Positions 22,600 through 34,671 of a stretch of DNA of 64,000 nucleotides are shown in pieces; positions within the stretch are counted from its first letter, which is position 1; each line of letters opens with the position of its first letter. Source of the stretch: Solen grandis (Eukaryota > Mollusca > Bivalvia > Adapedonta > Solenidae). The stretch is taken from the NCBI GenBank assembly GCA_021229015.1, contig CM037778.1:82751842-82815841 (forward strand), written 5' to 3'. A program made the position numbers and the translations under genes. The notes beneath the pieces are model-generated. The model did not search any database and had not been told where the DNA came from. It saw nothing but the letters and a program-made list of their open reading frames with translations.

Positions 22600-22920
22600 G
22601 ACGGAAAGTCAGGATTTTTTTCATCAAAAGTAGGCCAAAGGTCAAGGTAAAGGACAACTGCATAATGAAGAGAGACCTATCGACTGTCCAAATATTGTGA
22701 TGCACGTAGAAGTTATTGCAGATTAACCAAAAGATAAACCTTGTGACCTTGACCCTGGATCTAAATCTGTCCAGACGCCATTTTTTCATCAAAAGTAGAT
22801 CCAGGGTCAAGGTCACAGGGTTAACTGTTTAAAGGTCCACCCACTTCAGCAAATCCCAAAATAAATTTGAAAAAAAAATCTAATGACGGACAAAGAAGTT
22901 ATTGCAGATTAAAAAGACAT
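22600..22920. repeat. Diverged repeat with a 168-bp step and inverted ggtcaaggtca words
   Basis: tttcatcaaaagtag plus a ggtcaaggt word occurs near 22620 and 22788. gaagttattgcagatta recurs near 22709 and 22897. ccttgaccctggatct is inverted against agatccagggtcaagg. Probably part of a dispersed element. Confidence 0.5.
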
Positions 22921-23076
22921 CAACCTGAGCTAACGACCAACGCCCGTCCGGACATCATCAATTTTTAAAGGCGAAAACCTGTCCAAAAAGAAAGGTTCTT
23001 CTCATAAAAGAATGTTACTGACCTTAAGATTGTTAAGTTTTCTAAAATATAGTTAATATACATGTACATGCATATC

Positions 23077-23330
23077 GGTCTGGCTCCGATGGTCTAATAG
23101 ATTGCTTCTGAACCGAGAGGTCGTAGGTTCGATCCCGGACATACCAGCGTCGTTTAAAATAGTACTGTTATATTTACTTTGTTTGTTGCTCAGCATATAA
23201 GATTAATTTCAGGACTGGTTGGCTTGGTATCAGGATAATGTGACTGGGTGTGGTATCATGCCACATGTCAACATGCAGAGTGATTCGTGTATCGCAATAC
23301 TGTATCTTTCTCATGCAGACAAAGTCGCTT
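23077..23330 (+). mobile_element. SINE family A
   Basis: tRNA-like head with B box gtaggttcgatcccgg, then caggactggttggcttggta and gataatgtgactgggtgtgg. The end is diverged. Confidence 0.8.
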
Positions 23331-23849
23331 CGTAAGCGGGAATGAATAAGCCTTTTTTACGCCTGTTATAAAAGACCACGCCCCGACTGCATTAATGACA
23401 TTTACTATGGCTTTGTCCCACGTGACACAAAGATCTACACATCCTGTGCATCCTAAATATCTGACGGATGACAACGTGTCAAACGCAATACCAGACAATT
23501 GGATGCAATCCGCCAGAGACCGCTTATTTTGTCCGCCATTATGGATCAACCAGTCTATCCCAGATACGACTGGTTTACTGATTGTAAATCTTGCCAATAC
23601 ATTATCTAGCCAAAGGCGCAATTAGAGTTTGTATTAGCAGTCATTTGTGGCACCTGTACAATGCGACCAAAGCCTTTAAAACAACCATCTTAAAGATACA
23701 AAACTAATGCGGAGAAAGAGACTGGGGTTGCCATGGCAGCCGATATCTGGTACATTATGTGACCTACCTGATTGTAATGGTACACGTCACCTTTGCTCTT
23801 GTATTTTGTTCTTTTTAGGCTATAAACCTGTTGTATGTTTGCTGCAATA

Positions 23850-23880
23850 AAGTGTTGTTGTTGTTGTTGTTGTTGTTGTT
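23850..23880. repeat. (GTT)n microsatellite
   Basis: About nine GTT units. Confidence 0.9.
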
Positions 23881-25650
23881 CGAGATATTGTTAATGATTA
23901 TATCATACACAAATATAAGGAGCATCGAAACATTTTGTTACTAAGTTACAACACATGTCAACGAATTTATTGCTCAACCCACGTACACGTGAGCCCCAAT
24001 TAGCGGCCATCTTTGGCCAAGCAGCCATGCTTTCTTCTAAATGATTTCTACTGACTTGTCGAATCAATTAGTTTTCACCGTAGTAGACTTTAAACGGAGT
24101 GGTCACTCAGAAAATCAAATGCGATATCAAGACCTGAATTGGAGGCCATTTAGCCTAAGTCTAGTTTCAGCTTATTCGTTTTACGTCGATTGGGAGACAA
24201 CTCGATCAGACATCTCCTCTCAGAAAATGACTAATCCGAGACTACTGTTTGTCAAGGTATCAACACACGTCTTTATGAAGTTAAGCGACACACCTCACGA
24301 TTTTAGAACAAGAATCCGCGATTATATGTAACCAAATCTACTACCTTAATCGGACATTAATTTCAATAAAAAAAATAGTTCTACTGTAAAACGGCACAGT
24401 TTGGCATCAATGGGACATGCAGAAAGTACGCCCGTATAATCTAACATTGTATCAAATGTATTCAAAACAGCCACCATGTACAAAGACAACCAGGGCAAAA
24501 GTTTAATTCCGTTTCGTTACTATAGCACCCTCATTTATTTCTACATGACCTCACAGAAATCAACAAAACGAAATAAAACACAGAATCCTTATAACGTAGT
24601 TAAGCACGCCAGTGAATCTACGAAGCCGAGGTATTCCAAATACATATACTATCCCAGATTTCCCTGAAACAGACGCCTTCATTAAATGCCATCTAGCGGC
24701 CGTGGTGTTCTGTACGGCTTCCATAAAAAGGATGCTTAGACGTGAAGCAGCGGATTTTTCAGGATATATCGGAATCAAACGTATCATTAACATGCCACTT
24801 TCCTTTATTTACTCGAACAAAGACACAGGCAAGAGTATTATTGCACGTAAACATGACATTTTCCCGCTTACCTACGCAGGATAAGGTCCTATAAAAGCAA
24901 TGTAAAATTGCAGTATTAAAATTAAAGCAATGTTTTCCAAAGGCCTGGAGTAATTAAGACCGATCTGGAGCCCAAAATATATTGGTTTGTTTCCACAGAA
25001 AGCAATTGAAGAAACTGTTTCCATTTAGGATATTGCTTCGAGATGCAACAGGAACTATTTCTTGATGACATAAGTGGTTGTGACTGCGCAGGCTAAATTA
25101 CAGACATAAGGCTTTCTTTACTCGCATTTAAATAATTACAGTGAAGGTAATTTGTGTTAAGTTTGTAATTAAGAATCAACGCACTCTTACATATATAATA
25201 CTACTTTATCTCTTGATTTCTTTCTAAACAGCAATATTTTCTTAAAGTAAGAAAGATGCTGATCCATGCACATTATGTTTCCAAAACTCTACCAAAAGGT
25301 ATTACCGACGCCATGTCATGTTCTATGACATGTGCTCAATGTTTATATTTGAATGAAACTACGGTTAAACAACAACAACAAAAATATTTTTAGCAAGTCA
25401 CCTTTTAGCAACAATAACAGTAAGTTAAACCTCCAACTGTTACTTGCTAGGCGTCTAGATCGTTTCATCCCGAAATGAGACGCAAACCTCCGTAAATCAA
25501 CGAGCAATTCCCGAACACCTAAAGCGTAATAAAAAAGTTTCTTGTTTTCACTAACCCGACCGACTCAATTTTTTTTTTTTACCGACCCTAAACTTTTTTT
25601 CCGTAGCATTCGGGCTATTACGGTTGCAAAAGGCGGGTTTCGTCAATTCC

Positions 25651-25651
<1 letters not shown>

Positions 25652-25692
<41 letters not shown>

Positions 25693-25716
25693 ATGGGGGA
25701 AAAAAAGAGAAAAAAT
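25652..25716. repeat. A-rich tract
   Basis: Nearly pure A run of about 30 followed by an AG-rich run. Confidence 0.9.
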
Positions 25717-26429
25717 AGTCGACCTACTGACTCTATTTTTTCAGAGATGTTATTGAAAACATACAGCTTTTTTTTTCGCCTAATCTACCTGCTGTTGTAT
25801 AATTCCATATAATGAGGGATATAAATATACATTTGAGATTTCCCCAGTCACTGATTGGTCAGTTTAAATCAGCGAACTTTACCGGGTAATGCCGAATCCC
25901 CGGTGAAATAGTCTATATGATCGAAAGACCGTCGTAGTGCCGCTTTACTCCATCAAAAATTACAACAACAACAAGCACAGTCTAGTATTCACCAACTTTA
26001 TTGTCAGAAATAGAGAACTGTACATTGTGATTAATTAAACTTTTTCAATCTCGAACAGAAATTAATTTCATATGACGTATGCGGATGCAGGGCTCTTTCA
26101 TTTGTGAGAAGAAAACAAATTGCATTTACTGTAGGAAATAATGCTTTAATATCAAATTGACGGCTTAAAACAAACGAGTCTACGTATTAAATCATTCGGA
26201 TATTCAAGTCAGGGGCGATTTATCTCTGCGAAGAAAAGCACAGAAAAGCTATACAGAGTTTATTTAATTAATAAAATAAGGCGTTGTCATGAGATATTCA
26301 AGAAAAAAAAAAAACTCTTTCCATACTCCCCCGCCCTTTTATTTACTCTAATGGTGTCTCCGAGGGTCAATGATTATAAACGTTGCTTGGCCTCTGATTG
26401 TGGATTCAAGCTTTGGACCGGTCACTTAG

Positions 26430-26570
26430 ATTTTTTTCATGCAAAGAATCATTCCAGCTAGCTTGTGGTAGGTCGGTGGTTCTATCTGGGGTGACTTTGT
26501 GAACACGGGGGTCTTCCTCAATCTTTTATTAGATGGGCGTCGCTTTATGACTGAACAACTGGTAAACAAC
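26430..26570 (+). mobile_element. SINE family B, 3' part, diverged
   Basis: cagctagcttgtggtaggtc, gtcttcctcaatc and gggcgtcgctttatgactga match the central and 3' parts of the copies at 29245 and 43298. Confidence 0.6.
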
Positions 26571-26629
26571 GAAAAAAATGGCGACATGAACATTAAACTA
26601 TTGTGTGCTTAGAAATAGCGAATCGTAAA

Positions 26630-26780
26630 CGGTGGACGAGTGGTTAGAGTGTCCACCTCCGGAACGGGAGGTCGTGGACTCGATCCCCAAACGCAACATG
26701 TCAAAAATCATTAATAATGGTTATTTATTTTACTCCCTGCTTGGCGCTAAACATATTATTCTAAAAAGGGTAGTTCCAGG
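26630..26780 (+). mobile_element. SINE family A, 5' half
   Basis: Head ggtggacgagtggttagagt, B box gtggactcgatcccc, then ctccctgcttggcgcta and gggtagttccagga, then truncated. Confidence 0.75.
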
Positions 26781-26919
26781 ATTTTTTTACTTTTTTAATA
26801 TTGTATGTTGACATTAATTTTACTTAATTTATCTACACGAATAAAAGGCATGAACATTTGTAATCAGGAAAACACCAGTCGACGTTAAAGGCAAATATTT
26901 ATTCAAAATAGTTTAAAGT

Positions 26920-27121
26920 GAACAGTAGAATAATTGATTTTCTTCGGGGACTTATTTTCGTTTTTTTCGTTGGTTCTCCTTTTCCACGAATTTTAATCCC
27001 CACGAAGACTGTTTAATTCAACAGATCTCACGTGTTCTAGAACATGAATCCAGGAATATAATTTACCAATGAAATCGACCTTATAACCGCGAAATTAAAT
27101 GTCAATGAAAATTAATGAACT
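26920..27121 (-). mobile_element. M2 inverted-repeat element
   Basis: Same family as 42000-42205, 51297-51502 and 58077-58281. Shared words are ccacgaa, taatccccacgaa and tgttctagaaca-like, with ends resembling aaaattaatgaa. Confidence 0.6.
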
Positions 27122-28057
27122 AACATTAACTCTTTATACACCGATGCTAATTCTGAAGCCTTTTTTTTTCCAGAACAGATAAGAAGGTTGCAGGTTCGAC
27201 CCCAGGCGTCCACGTTCCACCGTCGAGATCAGTTGAGACTGAAAGCATACTGCTCTACACTCAGCATAAATAATTCAGTACAGGGTAGCCCCAGGGCGGA
27301 TTGGCCAATGACGGGAATCTGTGAACGTCGATAGAGATTATCGGAAGGTTTACAAACAAATTTCTAAAACAACGTTAAGTTAGTAAGTATGTTTGAGCTC
27401 GAATCAATCCTCTAGACAGGTCCTTCAGCGAGGCCAGAATCCAAGACATTTCGGATGAGAGGCTTCCAAGTTGAGAGTTGCTGAAAATTCAATAAGCATG
27501 TTTCTTGGACGAGTGTGCAGCCTTGCTTAAACGGATTATGAGAAATGTAAATAAATCTGAGGTATTCTGAATTGAGCGTAATATACGTGAATAGGCATCG
27601 TTTCTGAGCGAGGGATCCAAGACTGGTTCTAGTTTTCTGAATCTAATCTGAATAACTAAGAAGCTGCCGCAAAGCGCTGTTCTTTTATCAAATGTTGAAT
27701 CATTGGCTCTGCAATGGTGCGCTTCAGAAAGATGGAGCTGACTGAATAAATAAAGCAAAGTGGATTTCAAAAATGGATTTATATAGATTTCTGATGCTTT
27801 CTAAAAATGACATTACATGGAAAGTCCATTTAGAGAAAGATGTGATGACATCGCGCATGCCACTATAAAACGACGGTCAATTCGTGCAAATGAAAGGGAG
27901 ATACTTATACATGTAGTTATCTATATTGTGTGTTTATTTGCCTGTTTTGTTGAAAATTGCTGAGTTAAATGAACCTCCAAGATAAATACATACTTGCCAT
28001 ATTTCAATATTTCTAAGAAAACATTTGACGTTATCACTGGCCTCGTGTGATCTTACA

Positions 28058-28263
28058 GTATAAAATGAAACCTGTCTGAAGCGGCCATTCAAGGGGACAA
28101 AAAAAGTGGTCGCTTAACAGAGGTGATCTCTAAATGCAGAGGTTACCACTAAATATAGTTTGAATATATAACAGAATGCTACAGTTTGGTAATATTAAAA
28201 CCGATCGCTAAAGACAGGTTGGCCGCTTAGTACAGGTGGCCGCTAATACAGGTTCAACTGTAT
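28058..28263 (-). mobile_element. M1 inverted-repeat element
   Basis: Reverse orientation. Right end acaggttcaactgta, left end aaacctgtctgaagcgg, internal ggtcgcttaacagagg and ggccgcttagtacagg. Confidence 0.8.
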
Positions 28264-29244
28264 TTATTTTTCTTAAGTAGATAGAGTTTAAACTTAATCA
28301 TTTTATGTCGATTTGGAAACAAGTTTTTACAAGATATACTAATCCATCTCAGAGGTTCCTGGTTTAGACCAGGCCCAGTGTTCCCGAAAATAATACTTAA
28401 ACATTCTCCGTGCGTATCTATAAATATCTACCAATGAAAATCGTTAAAATACTCATTCGGCATTGTCATCACTTTGTGGGCCAAAGGTGAGGTTAGACAA
28501 CTACGCCGAAAGAAAAGGAACTATAATAAAAGATGATAAATACCCCCGCATGTCACTCTATCTTCATGTGAGTGAGCAACGTGACGTGCAGGACGTGACG
28601 TCATGCGAAGGACGTGACGTGAAAGACGTGACGTAACGTGGTTCTTAATATAGCCCTAACGTCTAAGAAGCAGAGTTAAAATATAGATCCGATTCAATTC
28701 CCAGGTCATTCCTATTCAGCTTCAAGCAAACCCATCCCGACATACAATCATATACAGAAGCCGACTTCCATTCACAAGATTTGCTGTGTATTTGCATCTA
28801 TGCATCTGATCATTCCCCGGTTCTTGATTTTTCAGTAGTTTATGACTTTCGATTACAAATGCCATACAATCGCTATTCAATATTCTTCGGTTACCATGAC
28901 AACGCGACATCGTGCATTCAAATAACAAAATATAACCACTGCTGGCACGCATATTTTAACATGTTACCTCATATAGACGTGTGTTTTAATGCCTTGGCAA
29001 ACAGAGTAGACTCGGAACTGGCGGCGCCTGGGAGGAGCAGTCTGGTCAGGGACACCTCTGTTTGTTTGTACAAATTGTGGCTCAGTTTCTAATCAGTCTA
29101 CGCGGGAAAAATCCGTTTTTTTTTCATATACCACATAAAGTTTATAAAACCATGATCTCCAAGTAATCGAATTTGTACTTGAATATTCTCGAGGTAAAGT
29201 TAAAGGTTCTAACCCCACTCAAATCTTAAACAAGTAAGGGGCAC

Positions 29245-29487
29245 ATTATGACCAAGCCACTTTTTCCTGCGCCTATCACCGCGTGGGTTCGAATCCCGGC
29301 AGGGTCATTCGGATTTTCATGTGAGGAAGCCTTTCAGCTGGTTTGCGGTAGGTCGGTGGTTCTACCCGGATGCCTCCGTGCATTCGGGTCTTCCTCCACC
29401 TGTAATTAGCTGAACGTCGCTATATGACTGAAATACTGTCGAAGCGACAGTAAACTCAAATATTCAAGTCAAGTCAAGCCAAGTCAA
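29245..29487 (+). mobile_element. SINE family B
   Basis: B box gtgggttcgaatcccggc, body gaggaagcctttcagctgg and gcggtaggtcggtggttcta, then gctgaacgtcgctatatgac, tgaaatactgtcgaagcgac and a tail of tcaag units. Confidence 0.85.
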
Positions 29488-29612
29488 TTTTCCTGACACC
29501 GGGCCAGTCATTCCTGGAACAATCCTTCTATGCTGAGCGCCAAATGAGCTATATCAGTACCATTTTTTACGACTTTGGTATGTCGCGGCAAGGGATCGAA
29601 CCCACCGGGAAC
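29488..29612 (-). mobile_element. SINE family A fragment
   Basis: Minus strand: B-box region ggttcgatcccttgccgcga, then gacataccaaagtcg and the gctcagcat...ggactg body. It directly abuts the tail of the SINE B copy in a head-to-tail compound. Confidence 0.75.
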
Positions 29613-29764
29613 GGCCATTCTTCCGTATATGTAGATGACATCATAAATTACTAATATTTAATATTTTAATCAAATGACTCTGCGCGAAGATATCTTAATC
29701 TTAAATAAGTTAGGTGCACATCATCTACGCAAATGACAAGGTTGGCATACCAGAATGTACACTC

Positions 29765-29865
29765 CCGCTACATCTTGGACCACTTAAGATAACCAAGGTA
29801 CCCTAATGAAACATTAGGAAACTTGGTTATCTCCGTGAAAGACCATAATGTCCGAAATGTAGCGG
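29765..29865. repeat. 101-bp near-perfect palindrome
   Basis: Outer arms ccgctacatcttggac and gtccgaaatgtagcgg. Middle arms agataaccaag and cttggttatct match perfectly. Inner arms cctaatg and cattagg enclose a 3-nt loop. A foldback element or stable hairpin. Confidence 0.85.
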
Positions 29866-30951
29866 AACCATTACAGGGACTTTACCTTACATTCGTGTAC
29901 CCCAAGAAACATTCATGCAAAAAAATAATTTTACCTATATGGACAGAGGGACTCTGACGTAGACCAATTGATAAGTTAGTAAGGAGGGGTCATTTGGCCT
30001 AAAGCTCGCTGAATCGCTAAGGGATCGCTAGGTGATCTTAGTGACCAGATTGTGCTGCTCACTTGTGACCCTTGCCCCATTCCCCTCCAATCCACCAACT
30101 TTTTAGCTGTGAATTCCTGAATCTGCGACTGGCAACAGTGCATTTCCAAGAAACGTTGCAGAACTGGACCGCTTTGATGTCTCGTAAATCGGAAAATAGC
30201 CTGAAAGCCCATAAAGCCATTATGCTCGATCGATTTAAACTATATTTTCCAGAAATACAAAAATGAACACGAAGGATATTGACAGATTATATGGGATGAC
30301 CGTAGAAACGGAACTTTTGTTAGTGTTTGAACATTTCTTAATATATCAGACAACGTTCCGATGGTATTGCATTTCGTTTTTCTTTTTTTTTTTGCGGGGA
30401 AATGGCACCGGCGGGCATCCTAAATCAATGTTGTGTTCAAGCAAGATATACGAGACATTTGGTCTACAGTCTACCTCAATCAAGACCGGCTGTGACGCTT
30501 GCATGATTGGAAATTTGTAAAAGTGCAGCGACCTACTGTGTATCTTTGCCATGCGAATGTGTTATTTGAGCAAGGTTCTACGTGATGGTAGCCTAGACAT
30601 TGGGTTCTATTCTATCGGTTGCCCCAGTTCCATAAAGGTTCGCCGTTTCTTTCGGTACCATCAGGTTAAAGAAATACAAGAAAACTGTGATTTTCAATGG
30701 AGCTATTATCCACGGGGAGTTTACCCGAAGAATGTTTTCCAAGGAGCGATTTTCCAAGGCAACGTTTATCCGACCGTGACTTATCAGCGTATGTCTTTTT
30801 TTTCAAGCCCAAGTGCGGTCCACATAAAAATACATAAACTTGGTAAGAAGAAGAAAATATCCTCAAATATTCTAGTAGGTCACTTTCTCCAGTACATTTG
30901 TAATCGCTTGAAATATCGTAATTACATTCTATAATGAAATTTTTTTGTTAT

Positions 30952-31560
30952 CCTCAATACAAAACGTGCCTACGGCGTGATATAACAACCTTCGATACGA
31001 CACTTACCTTCGGCGTGATATAACAGCCCTCAATACGACACGAGCCTACGGTGTGATAAAAGAGCCCTCAATATGACATTAGCCAACGACATGATATAAA
31101 AGCCGTTAAAACGACACGTGCCTACGGCGTGATATAACAGCCCTCAATGCGACACGTACCTACGGCGTGATATAACAGCCCTCAATGCGACACGTACCTA
31201 CGGCGTGATATAACAGCCCTCAATGCGACACGTACCTACGGCGTGATATAACAGCCCTCAATGCGTCACGTGCCTACGGCGTGATATAACAGCCCTCAAT
31301 ACGACACGTGCCTACGGCGTGATATAACAGCCCTCAATGCGACACGTACCTACGGCGTGATATAACAGCCCTCAATGCGACACGTACCTACGGCGTGATA
31401 TAACAGCCCTCAATGCGTCACGTGCCTACGGCGTGATATAACAGCCCTCAATGCGACACGTACCTACGGCGTGATATAACAGCCCTCAATACGACACGTG
31501 CCTACGGCGTGATATAACAGCCCTCAATACGACACGTACCTACGGCGTGATATAATAGCG
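30952..31560. repeat. 38-bp satellite, 16 copies
   Basis: Unit cores cctacggcgtgatataacag start at 30969 and then at every 38 bp to 31539 without a single insertion or deletion. The first four units are diverged by substitutions. The later ones are nearly identical, alternating gtg/gta and acgac/gcgac/gcgtc variants. The unit ends in ccctcaatgcgacacgt. Confidence 0.97.
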
Positions 31561-32544
31561 AGGCAGCATTTCATCTTCCTCATGAAGATGTTCCCAAATG
31601 TCTGAAATACTGTTGGAGGGAAGTTAAACCCAAGCTAACGAACAAACAACATTTGGAAAATGTCATTTGCGAAATCAATGAAAATTGATCCCCCGTGAAA
31701 GTATATGAATTTAAAACACGCTTGTTTTCTCTATCTTTACTCTCGTATTATCAAGCTGGTCATCATGAATATTCATGAAGCAAGATCTAATTTAGAACAT
31801 TAAGCATACGTGTAATTCGGTATCCCTATAAATAAACAAAAATACGTTAAAATGGCTTCTTGCATGATTGGTTAGCTTCCCGGTGTTAGAATATGATTCT
31901 ACATTTCCATAAAATTGCATTTGGGAGATCGTAGAAATATTCAACGCTGCGTAGAGTGCATGAATAGAACCCCATTAGGGGATATATGAAAACGAAATTA
32001 TTCCGTGTGAAAGTTACACTTGTGTTGATTTCATGGCATCACCGACTAATGCACCGCTAACAGGGTTTTTATGGAAACTGGAAGTTGATGACAGTCTGAT
32101 GTAAATTTGACGGTGACTTTCCACAGAGAACCTCGGAATATGCATATATAAGGAGTTTACAGTAATTGTGAGAAAAGCTTTTTGCAAAACTCAGATTATT
32201 AAGTTTTGTAAGTTCTCAGAATAGATATAGGACATGGAAAATGGGATAAAAAGAAGTGTTCTCATGATTTCGGCACTTAATGGGCGTATACAAATAACAT
32301 ACATAAAAGGGTTAAGATAAAGGGAAATATTTTAGGGTTATGTTGTCTTCACAGTCATTATTAATAATTAATTGAATTTCATTTTATATCATTTTTACAA
32401 AATCAATACAACGAGCAATGGCTTTTTGTCCTTTTTGAAACTCTCTGGAAAAAATATGTTCCGGCAGAATGCCACGTAGGGAACCTTTATCCCTTTCCTT
32501 TGCAATTTGTCAGATTAAAAACAGAACATAATTTATCTTGCATG

Positions 32545-32570
<26 letters not shown>
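32545..32570. repeat. Poly-A tract
   Basis: A run of about 25 A residues; an A/T-rich tract with ATAA units also occurs at 33140-33230. Confidence 0.85.
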
Positions 32571-32577
<7 letters not shown>

Positions 32578-33519
32578 TGGCCTTCAATTTTGAACACATG
32601 TGCCTTAAAACATTTACATAACCATAAAAACCAGTGGTGGAAAAAATAAAAAAAATATGGGAATAGAAATAAAATGCTAAAGAGAAACGGAATATTGCTC
32701 TCGTCGTTTCACACATCGTTAAATAACCCACGTATGTGTGAAAAGCATTACGGGTGATACGAAACAGGAACCGGAAGTACCATATGCGTAAACAATATGC
32801 GCAGTAAATGCAGAGCAATGTTTACACTTCAAGTGCATGCAAATAAACATTGGGTTGAGAAATGTCCTTGATTTCTGAATAGAACCACCCTGAGAGTTTC
32901 CTCATGCATATATTCAGAAGTAATTATGCAAATGTTTTATATTCAAAACTACTTTTAAGATAAAATACAGAAACACATGTTTTAAACGCTAATGTGAATT
33001 GCAAGAAACTGACTTTTAATGTAATCAATCTACATGTTTGCATTTTGTTTATTTCAAAAGAAATAACGGTGTGGTGTACACACTAATATTGAATATAAGC
33101 ATCGAGGTTAGGTAGATGTTCTAAAGACTAATTTTAAATCTTAAAAAAAAATTAAAATTTAAAAAAAGAGAGAAAAAAAAAAAATAAAAAAAAATAAAAA
33201 AAAAATAAATAAATAAATAAATAAATGAATAAGTGAAGGGATATACACATAGAAGTTTTAAAACTTCCTTCCCTTTGCTGTCATTACAGATTGTCCGCTG
33301 ATGTTTGCGCTCAAGGCTGAAGGAAACAATTTCAGTTACAATGTGGTGTTCGTCATGTCCAATTTCAAGCATAAAGGCAATTAAAAGAGGATTTCCTGTA
33401 ACCGCTACCTCGAATACATGTACTTAAGGCTTGAACTGTTAGACTTTTTTTTTCTTTTTGTTTTTATTTTTTATTAGCTTATTTTTTTAAGTCGACCGGT
33501 AGACGAGATCTATCAACTT

Positions 33520-33660
33520 ATACTGATCACCTTCGACGTTTCCGTCGTTGGACCAGTACTTTGATCCCTTGAAGGTCATGAAAGATTCACGTCCAAGGTT
33601 CGAACCAACAACCCTCTGACCCGGAATAGTGTACGCTGTCCTTGAACTACAACACCGTGA
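33520..33660 (-). mobile_element. SINE family C
   Basis: Minus strand: B-box-like ttggttcgaaccttgg, then gatcaaagtactggtccaac and cagtataagttgatag. Shares this body with the copy at 58310-58460. Confidence 0.65.
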
Positions 33661-33781
33661 TTGTATATCTCGAAAGGGCTGAACGTATTTTTGATAACCT
33701 TTTTTTATTGTTTAATTGTTCGTCCAGGTACACAAGTCATTAAATCATTTAAATATCACCGGAAATATATACATGTAAACA

Positions 33782-33822
33782 TGAGAGAGAGAGAGAGAGA
33801 GACAGAGAGAGAGAGAGAGGGT
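33782..33822. repeat. (GA)n microsatellite
   Basis: Purine dinucleotide repeat with one gacaga interruption. Confidence 0.9.
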
Positions 33823-34043
33823 AATGAAAGTAAAGAAATGTAGCATATTCCTGAATGAATTATTTGACCGTGTGGTCGACTTGTTCAAGTCTTGTTCTGT
33901 AACTTTGCGATATAAATCACAAAGATGGTAAAATAAGAGGATTATAATGATTAACATGATCAGTAAACTATCAAGATAATTGTAAAATAATAATAATGAT
34001 AATAATAAAAGTAATACCAAAATAGATAATTATAATAATATAC

Positions 34044-34216
34044 TCATAATGTAGATATAATAATAATAATAATGTTATTTTATTATTATTATTATTTATT
34101 ATTATTATTTTTTATTATTATTATTATTATTATTATTTATTATTATTATTATTTATTATTTTGTTATTTATTATTATTATTTATTATTATTATTATTATT
34201 ATATCTACATTATAAG
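34044..34216. repeat. Inverted repeat enclosing an (ATT)n microsatellite
   Basis: Left arm around cataatgtagatataataa (34045-34081) and right arm around ttatatctacattata (34180-34216) are reverse complements, with pure ATT repeats between. It would form a long AT hairpin about 170 nt downstream of the CELF exon donor. Confidence 0.85.
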
Positions 34217-34266
34217 TAGTAGTAGAGATAATTATAATCAGGATAATGATGATAATACTGATGTTA

Positions 34267-34291
34267 TAACAACAACAACAACAACAACAAC
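34267..34291 (-). promoter_or_regulatory. (GUU)n tract downstream of the CELF exon, possible CELF binding site
   Basis: On the coding strand about eight GTT units lie roughly 95-120 nt after the 5' splice site. Each contains UGUU, and CELF proteins prefer UGU/GU-rich RNA. Binding here is inferred. Confidence 0.4.
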
Positions 34292-34385
34292 AGTAAAAGA
34301 CTAAATATTGACGCCATTGATGAAGATTATACTGAGACAACAAAAATCATCATCATCACCATTATCATCGAATGTTAACACGTAC

Positions 34386-34434
34386 CTGCTCGACTTTCAC
34401 TGTCCGCTGGCTTTACTTGGATAGGCCGATTCAT
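34386..34434 (-). CDS. CELF/Bruno-like RNA-binding protein, 49-nt exon before RRM2
   Basis: The coding strand reads through a strong pyrimidine tract (gatttttttctcttttcag) into ATGAATCGG..., encoding MNRPIQVKPADSESRA plus one base, then the donor CAG/GTACGT. This peptide is the near-invariant linker between RRM1 and RRM2 of CELF3-6/Bruno-like proteins, which regulate splicing and mRNA stability through UGU-rich RNA. The 49-nt length fits the small conserved exon of this gene family. The initial ATG is internal in most family members (after ...LPG), though some isoforms might start here. No other CELF exon was found in the window, in keeping with very large introns. The gene runs right to left. 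Confidence 0.93.
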
Positions 34435-34671
34435 CTGAAAAGAGAAAAAAATCAATTAGTTTGGTTTATATTTTCTTGTCCAATTAGAGAATAATCTTAC
34501 GTTGTTTCGCAGTATAGCTTGAACGTATTGGTATATTTTTGACAGCTTTTTACATGGGGTCGCTTATTACAGATGGAAGCTAAGCACAGTTTGTGCATTA
34601 AATTACGGAATGGTCGCTTGACACAAGTGACAACTAACATACGTTCATAATTAAAAACCACTCGCCAAGAA

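Larger units (their letters stand above)
20028..34385. other. Gene-free stretch, probably CELF intron, rich in repeats
   Basis: No exon of the transporter or of CELF was recognised on either strand. Individual repeats are listed separately; the remainder is unique-looking AT-rich sequence. Confidence 0.5.

Noticed and set aside
23268..24884. Several open frames of 60-117 codons on both strands
   Set aside because: No conserved motifs, no coherent splice sites, and overlapping frames; treated as chance.
30551..30934. 127-codon open frame (plus)
   Set aside because: Contains short repeats (tttccaaggagcgat / tttccaaggcaacg) and no recognisable domain; the start is unsupported.
30952..31560. 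CRISPR-like regular array
   Set aside because: The whole 38-bp unit repeats with no unique spacers; it is a eukaryotic satellite. The 20- and 51-bp arrays fail for the same reason.
20028..34385. Search for the CELF RRM2 exon (EDRKLFVGML) and SLC5 N-terminal exons
   Set aside because: Neither was recognised by eye on the minus strand; a tBLASTn search would be decisive.
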